DNA of 64,000 bases, from NCBI GenBank assembly GCA_029449245.1, contig JANATF010000013.1, forward strand, positions 1,488,001-1,552,000, read 5' to 3'. A program made the position numbers and the translations under genes. The stretch is from Mortierella alpina (lineage: Eukaryota > Mortierellomycota > Mortierellomycetes > Mortierellales > Mortierellaceae). Below, piece after piece: positions 48,201 to 59,250 of this stretch (positions are counted from its first letter, which is position 1; the number at the start of each line of letters is the position of its first letter). The notes below the pieces were generated by a model, which saw nothing but the letters and a program-made list of their open reading frames with translations, did no database searches and was not told the DNA's origin.

Positions 48201-51200
48201 ATGGATCACGACGACGACTCAGCTCCAACCCATGGCCATGCCACAGCCTCACCCTCCATAGGGCGCGGAATGCAAGCACACGCGCACCGACAGCCAGCGG
48301 TCGAGCCTAACCCCTTCCTTGACGACAACCCCTTCCTCGTCCGCTCATCGCCCTCAACACGCACAGCCAGATCGCGCTCTCGCCAGACCACTCCTCCTCG
48401 CAGACTGCAGGACGACGATGACAACAATCCGTTTCTGAGCACCCACAAGTTCGTCCCTCCAACCCAGAGTCATGCTGCGATCCCACAGGCTGTCGAGTAT
48501 GGCGACGTACCTTTGCAGGATATCGACCTACAGCACCATCACGGCCAGCCTTTGACTACAACACCGAAAAGACGCCCCAACGCGGTCGCATCATCCTCGT
48601 TGCTGCTGTCGCCCAGCTCCTCGAGGCACGCTGATCAGCGTCTTCAGAGCCTTGACCATGCTTCACAAAAGGTCCGTAGCTCCAGGAGTAGGCGGTCAGA
48701 GGCCACATCTGGCCATCAGAATGCAAGCATTGAGGATCTGAAACTAGCTCGGAAGGAGCTCAAGGCATGGGAGGCAAGCTTCAAGGAGACACACAGCCGT
48801 GCCGCGACCCAAGACGATATCGCTCGGGATGAAGTCATGAGTAAGTCTGCCTGACCTCATTGACAAAGACAACTTGGGGGTCCATTTACAAAATCTGACA
48901 TCGATTCACCATGTTCACTCTCAACTGTAGTCAAAAAGTACAGAGCCTATGGAAAGCTGAAAAAGGCTCTGGACGCCAAGGCGTCGCAGGAGCCACGTCG
49001 GACATCCGAGGCTTCCAAGTCCGTCGACAGGGACGCCTATGTCAGTCAACCCGAGAGTGCGAAACACAAGGAACTGCTCAGGACCCCCACGAAACAATCA
49101 CGGACATCTTATCTACCGGAGCTGCCAAGGACTCCCACAAGGAAACAAGAGTTTGTATCTCCACACAAGATTGTCAACAGTACAGGACTCATGTCTCCCA
49201 GCAGAAAATCAAAGAGTGGAGACGACCGTCATCAGTTCCTCTCGTCCTTGACGCCAAAGTCACAGCGCACCAGGATGCTCCTGATGTCGCCTTCTAGATC
49301 AGGGCGTCGGAAGTCTCCGCATCCTTCGCCATCATCACTCTTTACAGTCAGCGAGCAAGCCGAGGGCGCAGAAGGAATGTTTGCTGAGGGGCTGCCGTCG
49401 CAGGAGTCTTCACGGCCTTTTGCCACGCATTCAGACAATCCATTCCTGGTAGAAACTAGTTCCTCCCAGTCCCGGTTACAGCGCACTCCAACATCAAACA
49501 GGACATCCTCTCATTTCGTCCGCAGCCCCTTCATGTCGCCTTCGCGCTCAAGGACCTCGCCCTTCTTTGGAGGCATGAACAGCATGCGTCCCAAACGCGT
49601 CCCTCGTCCAGTAGCCCCTCCGCAGTGGGAGGATGATGATAATCCATCGCAAACACAAGAGCTTTCGCCATCACAAGGGCTTTCGCAACAACAGGCGCAG
49701 GCGTTTTCGCAATCACAAGAGTCTCTGGGACCAATGGGACTGATGTCCCCTACGCGACCCCGTCGGGTATCGACACAAATGTCCCCAGCTACACCCAGTC
49801 GGCAGCAGAGACTGACTCACTCACAGCAAATGTCTCCAGCTACACCTAGTCGCTCTCAGAGACTGCCTCTTTCACAGCGTTCTCCTGGCTGCGTCACTCC
49901 AGAGGCTGATTTTTGGGTCATACCAGCCGGGTTTCACTCACACAACAGACGACGCGGGGTACGGCAGTCGTTCGTCATGCCCAGTCAAGAGGAGGCTGCG
50001 CAGTTTGAACGGGAATTCAATCTTGCACCAGGACCTCGGCAACAGGCGGACGACCCTCCACACGGTGATGAGGGCGATACTACACATCAGACTTTCGAAC
50101 GCGTCGCTGCAAGAAACGCGGATGGAGAACGAGACGGAGGTGAAGGAGGAGATGGCGCAACAGGTGAGGGGGATGCCTGGGAAGATCAGGAAGTGATACG
50201 GGAAGACGACTCGCCATTTGGACCTTCGAGGAGAGCCGCGCCAAAAAAGAAATATACCCAAAAGAGGACAACGCGTCTTCATAAAAGTAAGTGGTTCGTG
50301 GTCGACAATGCATGCTATGAGATTTTTTCAAAGTCATTTGGTATTATTGCCACGATTACCCCGAGTCGCTAACCATCACGTTCATCTACGCATAGTTGTT
50401 GTGGCTCCCTCCGAAAAGGCAGAAGCGGAGAAATTGAAAAAGGCAGCCGTACGCTCTCGCAAGACAACTAGGACAACCAGGACAACCAAGGCAATGAAGG
50501 CTGCTGAAATTGAGGCCACTGAGGATCACGACGACTATGAGGAAGCAACGGACATGGACACACAAGCTATGGCTGAGCAGACTTCCTCGTCAGTGGAAAA
50601 GTTGACGGCAGTTTCTATCGATACCCCAATTCAAGCGCCTGCGGATACACCCGCCACCACAAAGAAGCCAATCGCTGCCGAGAAGCCTTTGGGAATCGGC
50701 TGGGCCAACTCTAACAAGCCGCTCATCAAGAGCGATAGATGGATACCCGGTGTGGGACAAGGGCGAGCAGGGTCAAAAAAGTCGACACCAAGCAGATTCG
50801 GAGGTCCCAGCAGCGACGGGAACTTTGTTGCATACAATCTTCAGCGAGGAGCGTTCAGGAAGGGCGGTGCCCGTGGCAAATCACGCTTCGGTGGCTCCAA
50901 ATCCGCGGCGATGACAACAGGGCGGACAGCTTTTGACGCAGATAGTTGGAGAACAGAGTACGACAAGGATTTCGATGACGCTACATTGCTCATGAGTCTT
51001 GAGGACGGTGGCCTGGAAGTCGAGGACGAGGACGGCGATGACATGCCTTGGTATGGCAGCGTGAACGACATTACAGATCCGTGCGTGGTGACCATCTCAA
51101 GAAAGTACCTGCGAGCGCAACTTGGGGAGGAGAACGATCCAGAGGAATATGTCAAGTCACTGGAGCTACAGAATGGACCCGATGCGAACGACAACGATCA

Positions 51201-54200
51201 TCCAACAGAGTTCCGTGTGAATCTGGAATATATCCTGAAGAAGGTGTGGGGCTACCCCTCGTTCAGAGATGGTCAGCTAGAGTCGATCAAGAGGATCTTG
51301 CGCTATGAGTCATCATTGCTGGTTCTTCCCACAGGTTCGTCAACGATTTCTTGAGCACGCTACGTGGGTGACAAGGGTGAGTTATTCGAATCTTCTACTC
51401 ACATTCTTTTTCTTTTTGCGTGTGTTCAGGAAGTGGAAAGTCCCTTTCTTATCAGCTTCCAGCTTACATATTTTCAAAGCTGGGTATCCCGAGCCTGACG
51501 CTGGTGATCTCGCCCATGATATCTCTAATGTATGACCAAGTCAAGCACTTGCCACCCGGTCTTTCTGGTGCTTGTTGGACCAGTGTCGAGCAAACGGTAA
51601 GCACTATACTTTGCATTGATGAATGTCATCTGCGACTCACCTCCGAGACTGGCGCCTAACGTGCACTTTGGATCGGCTCTTCTTTTTGAATGCTATAGAC
51701 GGCACAATTCAGGGATTTCATGGAAAAGCTGACGTCCAACACACTCAAGATATTGTTCATCTCACCAGAAAAACTGCAAAGTCAATCGTTCCTAAGTCTT
51801 GTTCGGAGTAGGCGCATTCCACGAATCCCGTTCCTGTGCGTGGATGAAGTTCACTGTCTTTCCGAGTGGTCACACAACTTTCGACCAGCCTATCTGCTCA
51901 TGAACCATGTGCTCAAAACCGACCTCAAGTCACCTTGCGTGCTCGGTCTCACTGGAACAGCGACAGAGGGTACCAAGGATTCGATCTGTGCCATGCTGGA
52001 CATTGACAGGACGATGGGCGTACTTTCAGGTCAAGTCATTCGCGAGAACCTGGCCATGACGGTCTCGCTGGAGGCAGACCGAGAGCCGGCCCTTGTGAAC
52101 TTGCTCCAGTCACCGAAATTCGCAGGGATGGACTCTATCTTGATCTATGTCATGAAGCAGGCCCAGGCCGATGCGCTGGCTGCGTTCCTGAGAGTCCGCA
52201 ACTTCAGCGCTGAGAGTTACCATGCCGGAAAGTCGACACAGGATCGGCAAAGGATCCAGCAGCGGTTCATGCACGAAAGCGGCCAAAAATCAGGCGCTGC
52301 AGGAAAGATCGGATCGAGGTCCAGTGCGGTGGGTTCATCAGGCGGAATCAGGATCCTTGTCGCCACAATTGCTTTTGGTCTCGGACTCAACAAATCCAAT
52401 ATCCGGAGTGTGATCCATTATTGCATGCCAAAGTCTCTCGAGAACTATATTCAGGAGATTGGGCGGTCTGGTCGTGATGGCGAAAAGGCGTTTTGCCACA
52501 TGTTCTTGAACCAGGATGATTATCTGCGGCTAAGAAGTTTGGCGTATGCTGATGGCATGGACTGGGCGTTCCTTTTGCGACTGATCAAGAAATTGTTTTC
52601 CAGGCGGGACCTCAAGGACTCTACTGTATCTTCTTCGACGCGAGCCGTCAAATCTGGAGGTAAAAAGCGACGTGGCACGACTGACAGTGATGAGGAGGAT
52701 CAGGACGCGAACGACGCATCTCACGAGGACTCTAAGCAACGAGCGGGCACCAAAAAGCGGAAGCAGAACGACCAGCGATCCATCAGCGTTAAAGCCAAGG
52801 CTAATTCACATGGATCAAAGCAGCAGAACATTGTGCTATCCACAAGCAGCATTTTGGTCATTCCACCACCACCAGTCGACTCGAGCAGTACCATGGTCGC
52901 AGGGAGCGGGATCTATTCGCAGAATCAGAGACTGGTAGTCGTGCGGGAGGAGCTGATCGAGGAGGAGTTTGACATCAAAAAGGAGGTTCTGGCAACATTG
53001 CTGAGTTATATCGAACTCGATGAGTCTCGACCGATCAAGGTCCTTGGATCGATCTCTGCAAAGTGCACCGTCAAGTTTCTTTACACTGCAGAGGCATTGG
53101 CAGAGTTGGTGGAGAAGACCCCGTTGATGGAGACGATTATGGCTCAAGGAGTGATGACTGGATACAACTCTGGCGGAGGCGGCGGCTCGTCGTATGGCAA
53201 GGGGCGCAGAGGCAACAAGACGGGACTTGCAGGAACCACCTTATCGATGGCGTATTGCTGCGACTCGATGTCGTTGTGTCAGCAGAGCGGCTTGAGTTTC
53301 ACAGAATTGGTACAGGAGCTGCAGCTTTGGAAACGCAAGAAGTGGGTCGTCTTTGAGATGACAGATCCAGGACTGTGTGTGGAGATTTTGAAGGAAGCCG
53401 CAGACTGCATGGTGGACATTCGGCAGCGACAACAACAGGATGTCCGTCCGGATAATGATGTCGATATGAGTCCTAGTCACAGCAGAGAGCATGCACCCGC
53501 AGAGCATGTGGTTGAGTTGGAGCGAGATCACGACGACAACAAGTATGAGGACGATCATGACGCGTTTATCGTTGACCTCACGGATCGGCTCTATCGCAAG
53601 CTATGTGCTGTTGAGCGAGTGGGAGTGGCCAAGGTCGATCGGGTGTATGAGCTCTTCCACTCTGTCGCAACAGCCTCCTGGCAGCAACAGGAGGTCTTCA
53701 AGCCCAGGATTCAAGAGGTGGATGACGAGGTCGAAGAGGACGCTGACAGCAGCGAATACGACGAAGATGTTGATGCTGAATACATTGAGATGCGAGCCAG
53801 AGCTAAGGCAAAAGTTCGTCGGTCGTCCTTCCATGGTGCTGGCGAAGTCACTGAAGCAGAGATCGTCCTACGACAAGGCATTCAAGAGTACTTTGCAAAG
53901 TGTTCTGGAGAAGGTATCGGCGGGCTTCACGCGGAGGAAGATCTGTTCAGAGGACATGCAGCCGGAGAGGAGCAGGACGATCACCAGGATGCGGCGAGCC
54001 ATCGCAAGCGTTTGGCGGACAAGTCCATGCAATTGTACAGCTACGAGAACGCGATTGTGACCAACCTTCAACGGAAATGGCGATCAGCTGTGGAGGTGGA
54101 CTTGAAAGTGTTCTTGTCCCAGCAATGGCAACTCCAGCAACAGCAGACGTCCGACTCTTCAGCGAGGCTCGTGGATACGCCTCGGGCTGTCAGCCGAATT

Positions 54201-54359
54201 TTCCACGGAATTCAGAGCCCCTGCTTTTCGGCGCTGGAATGGTCGCGAACCCGGTACTGGGGCAAGTATTTTCATTTTGATTTCGCCCAGCTGATGCTTA
54301 TGGCCGACAGGATCACCAAGGAACAGCGGCGACAACGTCGTGTACAACAGCAACAGTAA
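48201..54359 (+). CDS. RECQL4-type RecQ helicase with N-terminal Sld2-like segment, about 1920 aa
   Basis: Five exons: 48201-48840, 48931-50286, 50396-51334, 51430-51596 and 51699-54359, joined in phase. Residues about 178-230 ([20 protein letters not shown], then [14 protein letters not shown] across the first intron) match the Sld2/DRC1 homology found at the start of RECQL4. A long Ser/Pro region rich in SP and TP sites follows; many could be CDK sites. The helicase core has [15 protein letters not shown] (about 978-983), DEVH (about 1083) followed by [31 protein letters not shown] and [19 protein letters not shown] is characteristic of RECQL4. The expected role is replication initiation and DNA repair in the nucleus. 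It is longer than human RECQL4 (1208 aa), partly by an acidic, charged C-terminal extension. The large last exon is continuous without stops. Confidence 0.88.
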
Positions 54360-54644
54360 ATCAGCATAAAACCATTTTATTCGCATGTATTCTTGGAGCG
54401 ATTGCTGGGGAGGGTTTCTGATGGATGGTACATTGGCAGTATTCAACACTGCAACCAGAGTGGGTGCCTGGATACTCGGCTCCTTTGTTACGTTTGTTAC
54501 GCAGAGATCTGCCGCACGGACCCACTCTGCCAAATTAATTGCTGGTCTTGGTTTTGCACGGATCAGATCAGCTGCATGGCCATGGACACACGAAAAGGCC
54601 ATGACACTGCTGGCTTGATGAGTTCGTTATATACTAATTCTTCA
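54360..54644. other. Intergenic region, convergent 3' ends
   Basis: 285 bp between the RECQL4-like stop and the stop of the minus-strand F-box gene. It holds both 3' ends only. Confidence 0.55.
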
Positions 54645-56264
54645 TTAGCTTGCACTGTCGACTTCACTGTCGCTATCGCTGTCGGTGGCTTCAAGAGGAG
54701 GCTGCTCCTCTGCGAAAAAGTCGGTCCAGTTCAAGGTGACCTGAGTGACCTGATGCAGCCCACTCGCGTACATGTGCCTGAATAACTTTTCCTTGATCTT
54801 TCGATTCTGCGCTGCCTTCATGTAGGACTTTTCATTCAGGCCCTGGTGCAGGAACCAGCCCTGTCCAACGGCCTCGTACATCCGATACGCATTGTCGCTG
54901 TATACAAACGTGTCTGATGAGTCTGTCATGTCTGCTGTGTCTGTTGTGTCTAAGGTGTCTGTGTGCCCGCTCTTCAGCCGCGGCTGCACTTGGTTCAGTC
55001 CACGCAGCATCTCTGGCTCAGTGTTGTACCCTTGTATCTCTATGGTCTTCAGATCCCGACACGCCCACGGCTGCCGACATAGCAGGTCCAGGTCCTGAAC
55101 ATGAACATTGACCTTGTCCAACACAAGACTCTTCAAAGCCGTGGTCTTTTCCAGAAGCAACGCCAACATGGCGATGTGGAGGCTACTTCCGCGCATGATG
55201 CGTAACTCGATCCGTTCCAGAGTCCTCGCCTGACTCTGTAGTGCATCCAGCATCAAGGGATCCAACCCCTTTGGTAGCGGAATGAGAACAGACGTCAAGT
55301 GATGAGAGCTGTTTTTGAACAGGTTGGCATAGAGTTCTGGTTCTGGAAAGTAGCCATGTTCGTGTCGCATGGAGTAACCCTCATGGTACAGGATCGAATG
55401 CAACCGTGGACAATGCTTCTGACAAAGATCGATCATCACGTCAAGATTGAATTCTTCGAGATCGACGTTCAGATTCAGGACCTCGAGGGCGGGGCAGATC
55501 CTGGGTAAGTAGACGACTGCACGGCTTTGGGGCCAGTCGAGCATGAGGTGCAGTTCTCGAAGGGCTGTGAGTTCCAGGCGAGGCTGCTGCTGCTGCTGCT
55601 GCTGGTGCTGCTGAGGGTGGAGGTGATTGTCAAAAAAGACGTCCTGGCCGTATCCAGAAATGGCGTGCATTCTCAACGATCGGAGGGTTGAACTGCAGCC
55701 GAGGAGGACTGTGCGCAATTGGGTCGAGGAGAGATCCCATCGGACGAGCACGAGATCCTCGAGGGATGAAAAAGTCCCAATGATATCCCAAGGAGTGTCT
55801 AGCGTGGAGCTGAACATGCGTCCATACCAGGTCAGTTCCCGCAACCGTGGGCCGCAAGCGGTGCGCAGGAGGTGCAAGTGTGAGGATGGGTCGGCATCGA
55901 CGCTGTAGACACAGAGGCCAAGGAGGTTGGTGGGGAGGTCCAAGAGGTTGTAGAGGTTGCTATCTAGTTGTCGGCCTACGTTGTTGAGGATGGCGCGGCG
56001 GAAATGAGGGCGGTGTTTTGCGAGGATGGGGCGTGGGAGGAGGTCTTGGGTCATGATCGAGTCGACAAAGTAGTGGTAGAGATGCGGGAGGAAACATTGG
56101 TACCAGAGGCGGGAGACGAGGATGCATCGGTGCAGGTTCTCGGGCGTGTAACTGGTGTAGGCGTGGAAGGGGTCGTGTGTGCTTTGTTCGAAGAGGGGGA
56201 TGTAGCGGGCGATGCTAGACAGGATCTCGGGGAGGAGAATGGGGTTTGTGGTGGGACGTGTCAT
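54645..56264 (-). CDS. F-box/LRR protein, about 539 aa
   Basis: Single exon. I start at the Met followed by TRPTTNPILLPEILSSIARY, because the F-box-like segment (ILLPEILSSIARYIP, then LHRCILVSRLWYQCFLPHLY) begins at once, as in related fungal genes. An in-frame upstream Met at 56390 would add 42 residues, including (SIL)-type repeats encoded by a 9-bp minisatellite, and is less likely. Leu-rich segments such as LRELTWYGRM, LEDLVLVRWDL, LEVLNLNVDLEE and LKSLVLDKVNV form an LRR array. A His/Gln run lies near residue 240. The C-terminus is acidic (SDSDSEVDSAS). The role is inferred as SCF substrate adaptor. It is convergent with the RECQL4-like gene and followed on the same strand by another F-box gene. 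Confidence 0.82.
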   Translation of the reverse strand: MTRPTTNPILLPEILSSIARYIPLFEQSTHDPFHAYTSYTPENLHRCILVSRLWYQCFLPHLYHYFVDSIMTQDLLPRPILAKHRPHFRRAILNNVGRQLDSNLYNLLDLPTNLLGLCVYSVDADPSSHLHLLRTACGPRLRELTWYGRMFSSTLDTPWDIIGTFSSLEDLVLVRWDLSSTQLRTVLLGCSSTLRSLRMHAISGYGQDVFFDNHLHPQQHQQQQQQQPRLELTALRELHLMLDWPQSRAVVYLPRICPALEVLNLNVDLEEFNLDVMIDLCQKHCPRLHSILYHEGYSMRHEHGYFPEPELYANLFKNSSHHLTSVLIPLPKGLDPLMLDALQSQARTLERIELRIMRGSSLHIAMLALLLEKTTALKSLVLDKVNVHVQDLDLLCRQPWACRDLKTIEIQGYNTEPEMLRGLNQVQPRLKSGHTDTLDTTDTADMTDSSDTFVYSDNAYRMYEAVGQGWFLHQGLNEKSYMKAAQNRKIKEKLFRHMYASGLHQVTQVTLNWTDFFAEEQPPLEATDSDSDSEVDSAS

Positions 56265-56290
56265 CAAGACTGGCGAGAAGGGAGAAGAAT

Positions 56291-56326
56291 GGATGGAGAG
56301 GATGGAGAGGATGGAGAGGATGGAGA
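56291..56326. repeat. 9-bp minisatellite (GGATGGAGA)x4
   Basis: Four consecutive GGATGGAGA units just upstream of the chosen start codon of the F-box gene at 54645-56264. In the alternative longer reading they encode a Ser-Ile-Leu repeat. Confidence 0.85.
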
Positions 56327-56453
56327 TGAATGACAGCGATTCAGAGAGCGAGATGGTGCGCATGTCAACAGGATCCCCACCAGTGTACACCGTGTGTAAG
56401 GCGCAGCAGCAAAACGAATGACTGAGGTGTGAGACCTCGTCTTTATTACGTCC

Positions 56454-56906
56454 CTAGTAGTACATCATGGCCTGCTGGCTCGCGATGACGACATCTTCGC
56501 GGCCGACCTCCTTCAGCCATGCTCGGAACTGTCTGTCCTTGGTCCCTCCGGGCAAGTTCACGTAGATCCGCTCCAATTTGGGCCACGCCTTGACCATCCA
56601 CACCACATCCTCGCGCGACAAAGACGAGTATCCGCACGTCTCAATGCTGAGCACCCGAAGTCGAGTCAGGGACTTTAACTGGTGGAATCCAGAGTCGGCA
56701 GACACGTTCAAACAGGTATAGGATAGCTGCAAATGCTCGAGTTGCGTGAGAGTCGCCAAAAGACTGTACATGTGGCAGCATTGGCGTGTGCTGCGGTCTG
56801 GGCTCGTGAACCCAATGTTGAGATACTTGAGAGTGCGCCTACTGGCCCACTCACGACAGGACGGCTGTGCCACTTGCTGCTGTGGCAGTGATTGTTGCTG
56901 ATGCGG

Positions 56907-56965
<59 letters not shown>

Positions 56966-58442
56966 GGTGTTGTGGTTGCTGTTGCTGTTCTAACTGTTGT
57001 TGTTGATGCTGCTCGTCTTGACCATGCGCATGATTAATCTGCACACCTTCCTCCTCGCCTTGCCCCTGAGGTAGATTAGCCTGATGGACATCCTGCAAGA
57101 CAATCCACACCCCCTCAGCTTCCAAATGTCGCAGATTCCTTGCTTGCATCAAGTATTCATACAGCCCGGCCTTGGACAGCCCCTGTCCTCTCGTCAAGGA
57201 GATGTCCAGCACTTCCAGATCAGGGCAATGATGCTGTAATGCCCAGAGGGTGGAATCGCCCACAAAACAGGACCGAGCTCCAAACTTGCGTAGCGACCGC
57301 TGACGGCATCCAGAAAATGCATCGCTATTGCCATCGTCCGAGGTCACAGAGCAGAGTCCAATGATCAAAGCGCCAAGTCGATCCTCGGGAACAGAGGGGA
57401 AACAGGCCGAGTTGATCGAGAAGGAATGGAGGCGTGGGCATGAACGTGCCAAGTGGGTGATAAATGCGTCGGACCAGTTCCAGGCCAGTCCTCCCGGCAG
57501 GTTCAGGGATTCCAGAAGCGGGAATTGTTGGATCAAGTGCGACAGACAAGCCTCGTTCATGAGTGCGGGTGTGTCGAGCGTAAGATGGCGAATTGGAAAT
57601 AACGGTTGCACAAGCGGTGGTGACGGCGGTGTCACAAGGATGGATGACAGTCTGGGCACACTGACAATCCGCCTGTCGAACGAGAATGCTGTACCACGGA
57701 CCGACAATGTTCTGAGTTGATCCATGCCTCGTATCCAGTCCTGAACCGTGGGCGTTCTTGCCTCCCCATCCATCACAATCCTGTGAGCTGATAGTTCCAA
57801 CTCTTGCAAGTAGGCCAGCGAGTGCACTGCAGAAACCATGCCCCCATGGATGCCGTCCTGACCGCCTTGCAGACAGAGTCGTTGTAAATTGGTGCAGTGG
57901 CCAACCAGCTTGTTCAGACAGGTAAACGAGAGCCGCTCTTCTGCAGGTTTCTCGAAGGTCGTGAAAGTAATCAGTGTGTCATGATGGTGTCGACGGCTAT
58001 CCATATCATTGCCGTGATGTGCTGTTGACGACGATGCATGGGCATGTCTAGCCCGGGAATCAGGCGCTAGGCTCATGGGGTTCTTGAGCAGTTCGCGAGG
58101 TGGTGGTTGCGTGAACCTCTCCAAGGATTCGGGTGTGAATCCTGTCATCACCACTGCAGAGGAGGTGCTTGGCTGTGGGTGGCACCACTCCAGAGTGCGG
58201 ACCAAGGCTGCGTGCGCATAGAGTTGACAAGGACTGAATCCTGGACGTGCCCAATCCTGACAAGTGATGGATCCCCAGAGTACGGAAGAGCAGCAGCTGT
58301 ACCAGAGTCGTGACACCTGTGTTGCGGCCACCAGGCTTGCAGGGTCGAGCAGGATGGCGATGGCGTGGAGGACTTCAGGAATGTCGAGCGCGGAGGACAA
58401 GGTAAAGTGGGAGCATGGCTCTGCATGTGAAAGGGGAGGCAT
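56454..58442 (-). CDS. F-box/LRR protein with poly-Gln tract, 662 aa
   Basis: Single exon on the minus strand. The F-box-like segment occupies residues about 15-60 (LSSALDIPEVLHAIAILLDP, then ATQVSRLWYSCCSSVLWGSI). LRR-type strands follow: LQRLCLQGGQD, LRTLSVRGTAF, LESLNLPGGLAWNW, LEVLDISLTRGQG and LKYLNIGFTS. A Gln tract encoded by (CAA)n at 56906-56966 interrupts the LRR region and is probably length-variable. The repeats resemble those of metazoan FBXL/AMN1-type proteins. The likely role is an SCF substrate adaptor; the substrate is unknown. It is divergent from the LRR gene at 59251. Confidence 0.86.
56906..56966. repeat. (GTT)n / (CAA)n trinucleotide repeat encoding poly-Gln
   Basis: About 20 GTT units on the plus strand inside the minus-strand F-box gene. 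They encode a long glutamine run within its LRR region. Confidence 0.9.
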
Positions 58443-59250
58443 GTTTTTCTGTCACTGTGGTGCAGTGTCAATTCGACTGGAGCTGAAGAGGTGAAATGGA
58501 GTGTGGGAAGAGAAGGAGGAAAGAACAATGTGGGGTAAAGTGCGTGCGCAGAGCCAACAAAAAAAAATCTCACCTGAGTGGCTGTACACTTGTGGCAAAT
58601 ATTTTTGGTCACGAACAACTTGAGTGTGGGCAACGACTCGCTTCGTGAAACCGTGGCGAAGAGGGCGCCCACTATAAGACCAATTCTCCCTATCCGATCC
58701 TGATCCCCACACTGTGCTTTACAGTACATTGAGCATGGACGTGCAGTAGGTTAGCAAGAAGGAACTAACGCGATATCCTTTTTTTTTACTCTATAACAGA
58801 ACTCAAGTATGTAGCGAAGGCCATAGCCTTCAATTGCCGCGGTCTTCTTTCCTGTCAGGCCATGTTGGCAAACCTTAAACTGTTTAAACATGTACTTTCC
58901 GATGAGGCCCAGTGCCTTAGCAAAGGTACGTCGATAGTTGCTTCCCGTGCTGCCATGCCCGTATCTGATACGAGTGGATCTCTGTAATAATAGGGACTCA
59001 TCAAGTCAGTTTCTGTGGAACCTCATCTTTTTCCTTCCCGCGACAGTTCCATGCTGCAAACAAATATTTCCGCCGTCCGTGTCACTCCCGTTTTTTGCCC
59101 GAGTGCATACCAGATGTCCAGATCCGATGCGCTTATTTTCCTTCCAGCTCTTCGCCATCCATTTTCTCCTTTCTAAACTTTCAGCACACTCTCTTCACTC
59201 CTGAACACTTCTTTTTTTCTTATTACTGCGCTAGCTATTCAAACATCGCC
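58443..59250. other. Divergent intergenic region, F-box gene (-) and LRR gene (+)
   Basis: About 800 bp. A T-run lies at 58779-58787. The sequence before 59251 (59085-59250) is C/T-rich and is probably the LRR gene leader. An in-frame ATG at 59095 would add 52 codons, but these encode an unremarkable leader translation. No TATA box was recognised. Confidence 0.5.

Noticed and set aside
56265-56390. Longer start of the F-box protein, including SIL repeats
   Set aside because: The extension is encoded by a minisatellite, and the F-box follows immediately after the downstream Met.
59095-59250. N-terminal extension of the LRR protein from an upstream ATG
   Set aside because: The extra 52 residues look like translated C/T-rich leader. 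The conserved-looking module starts at the Met at 59251.
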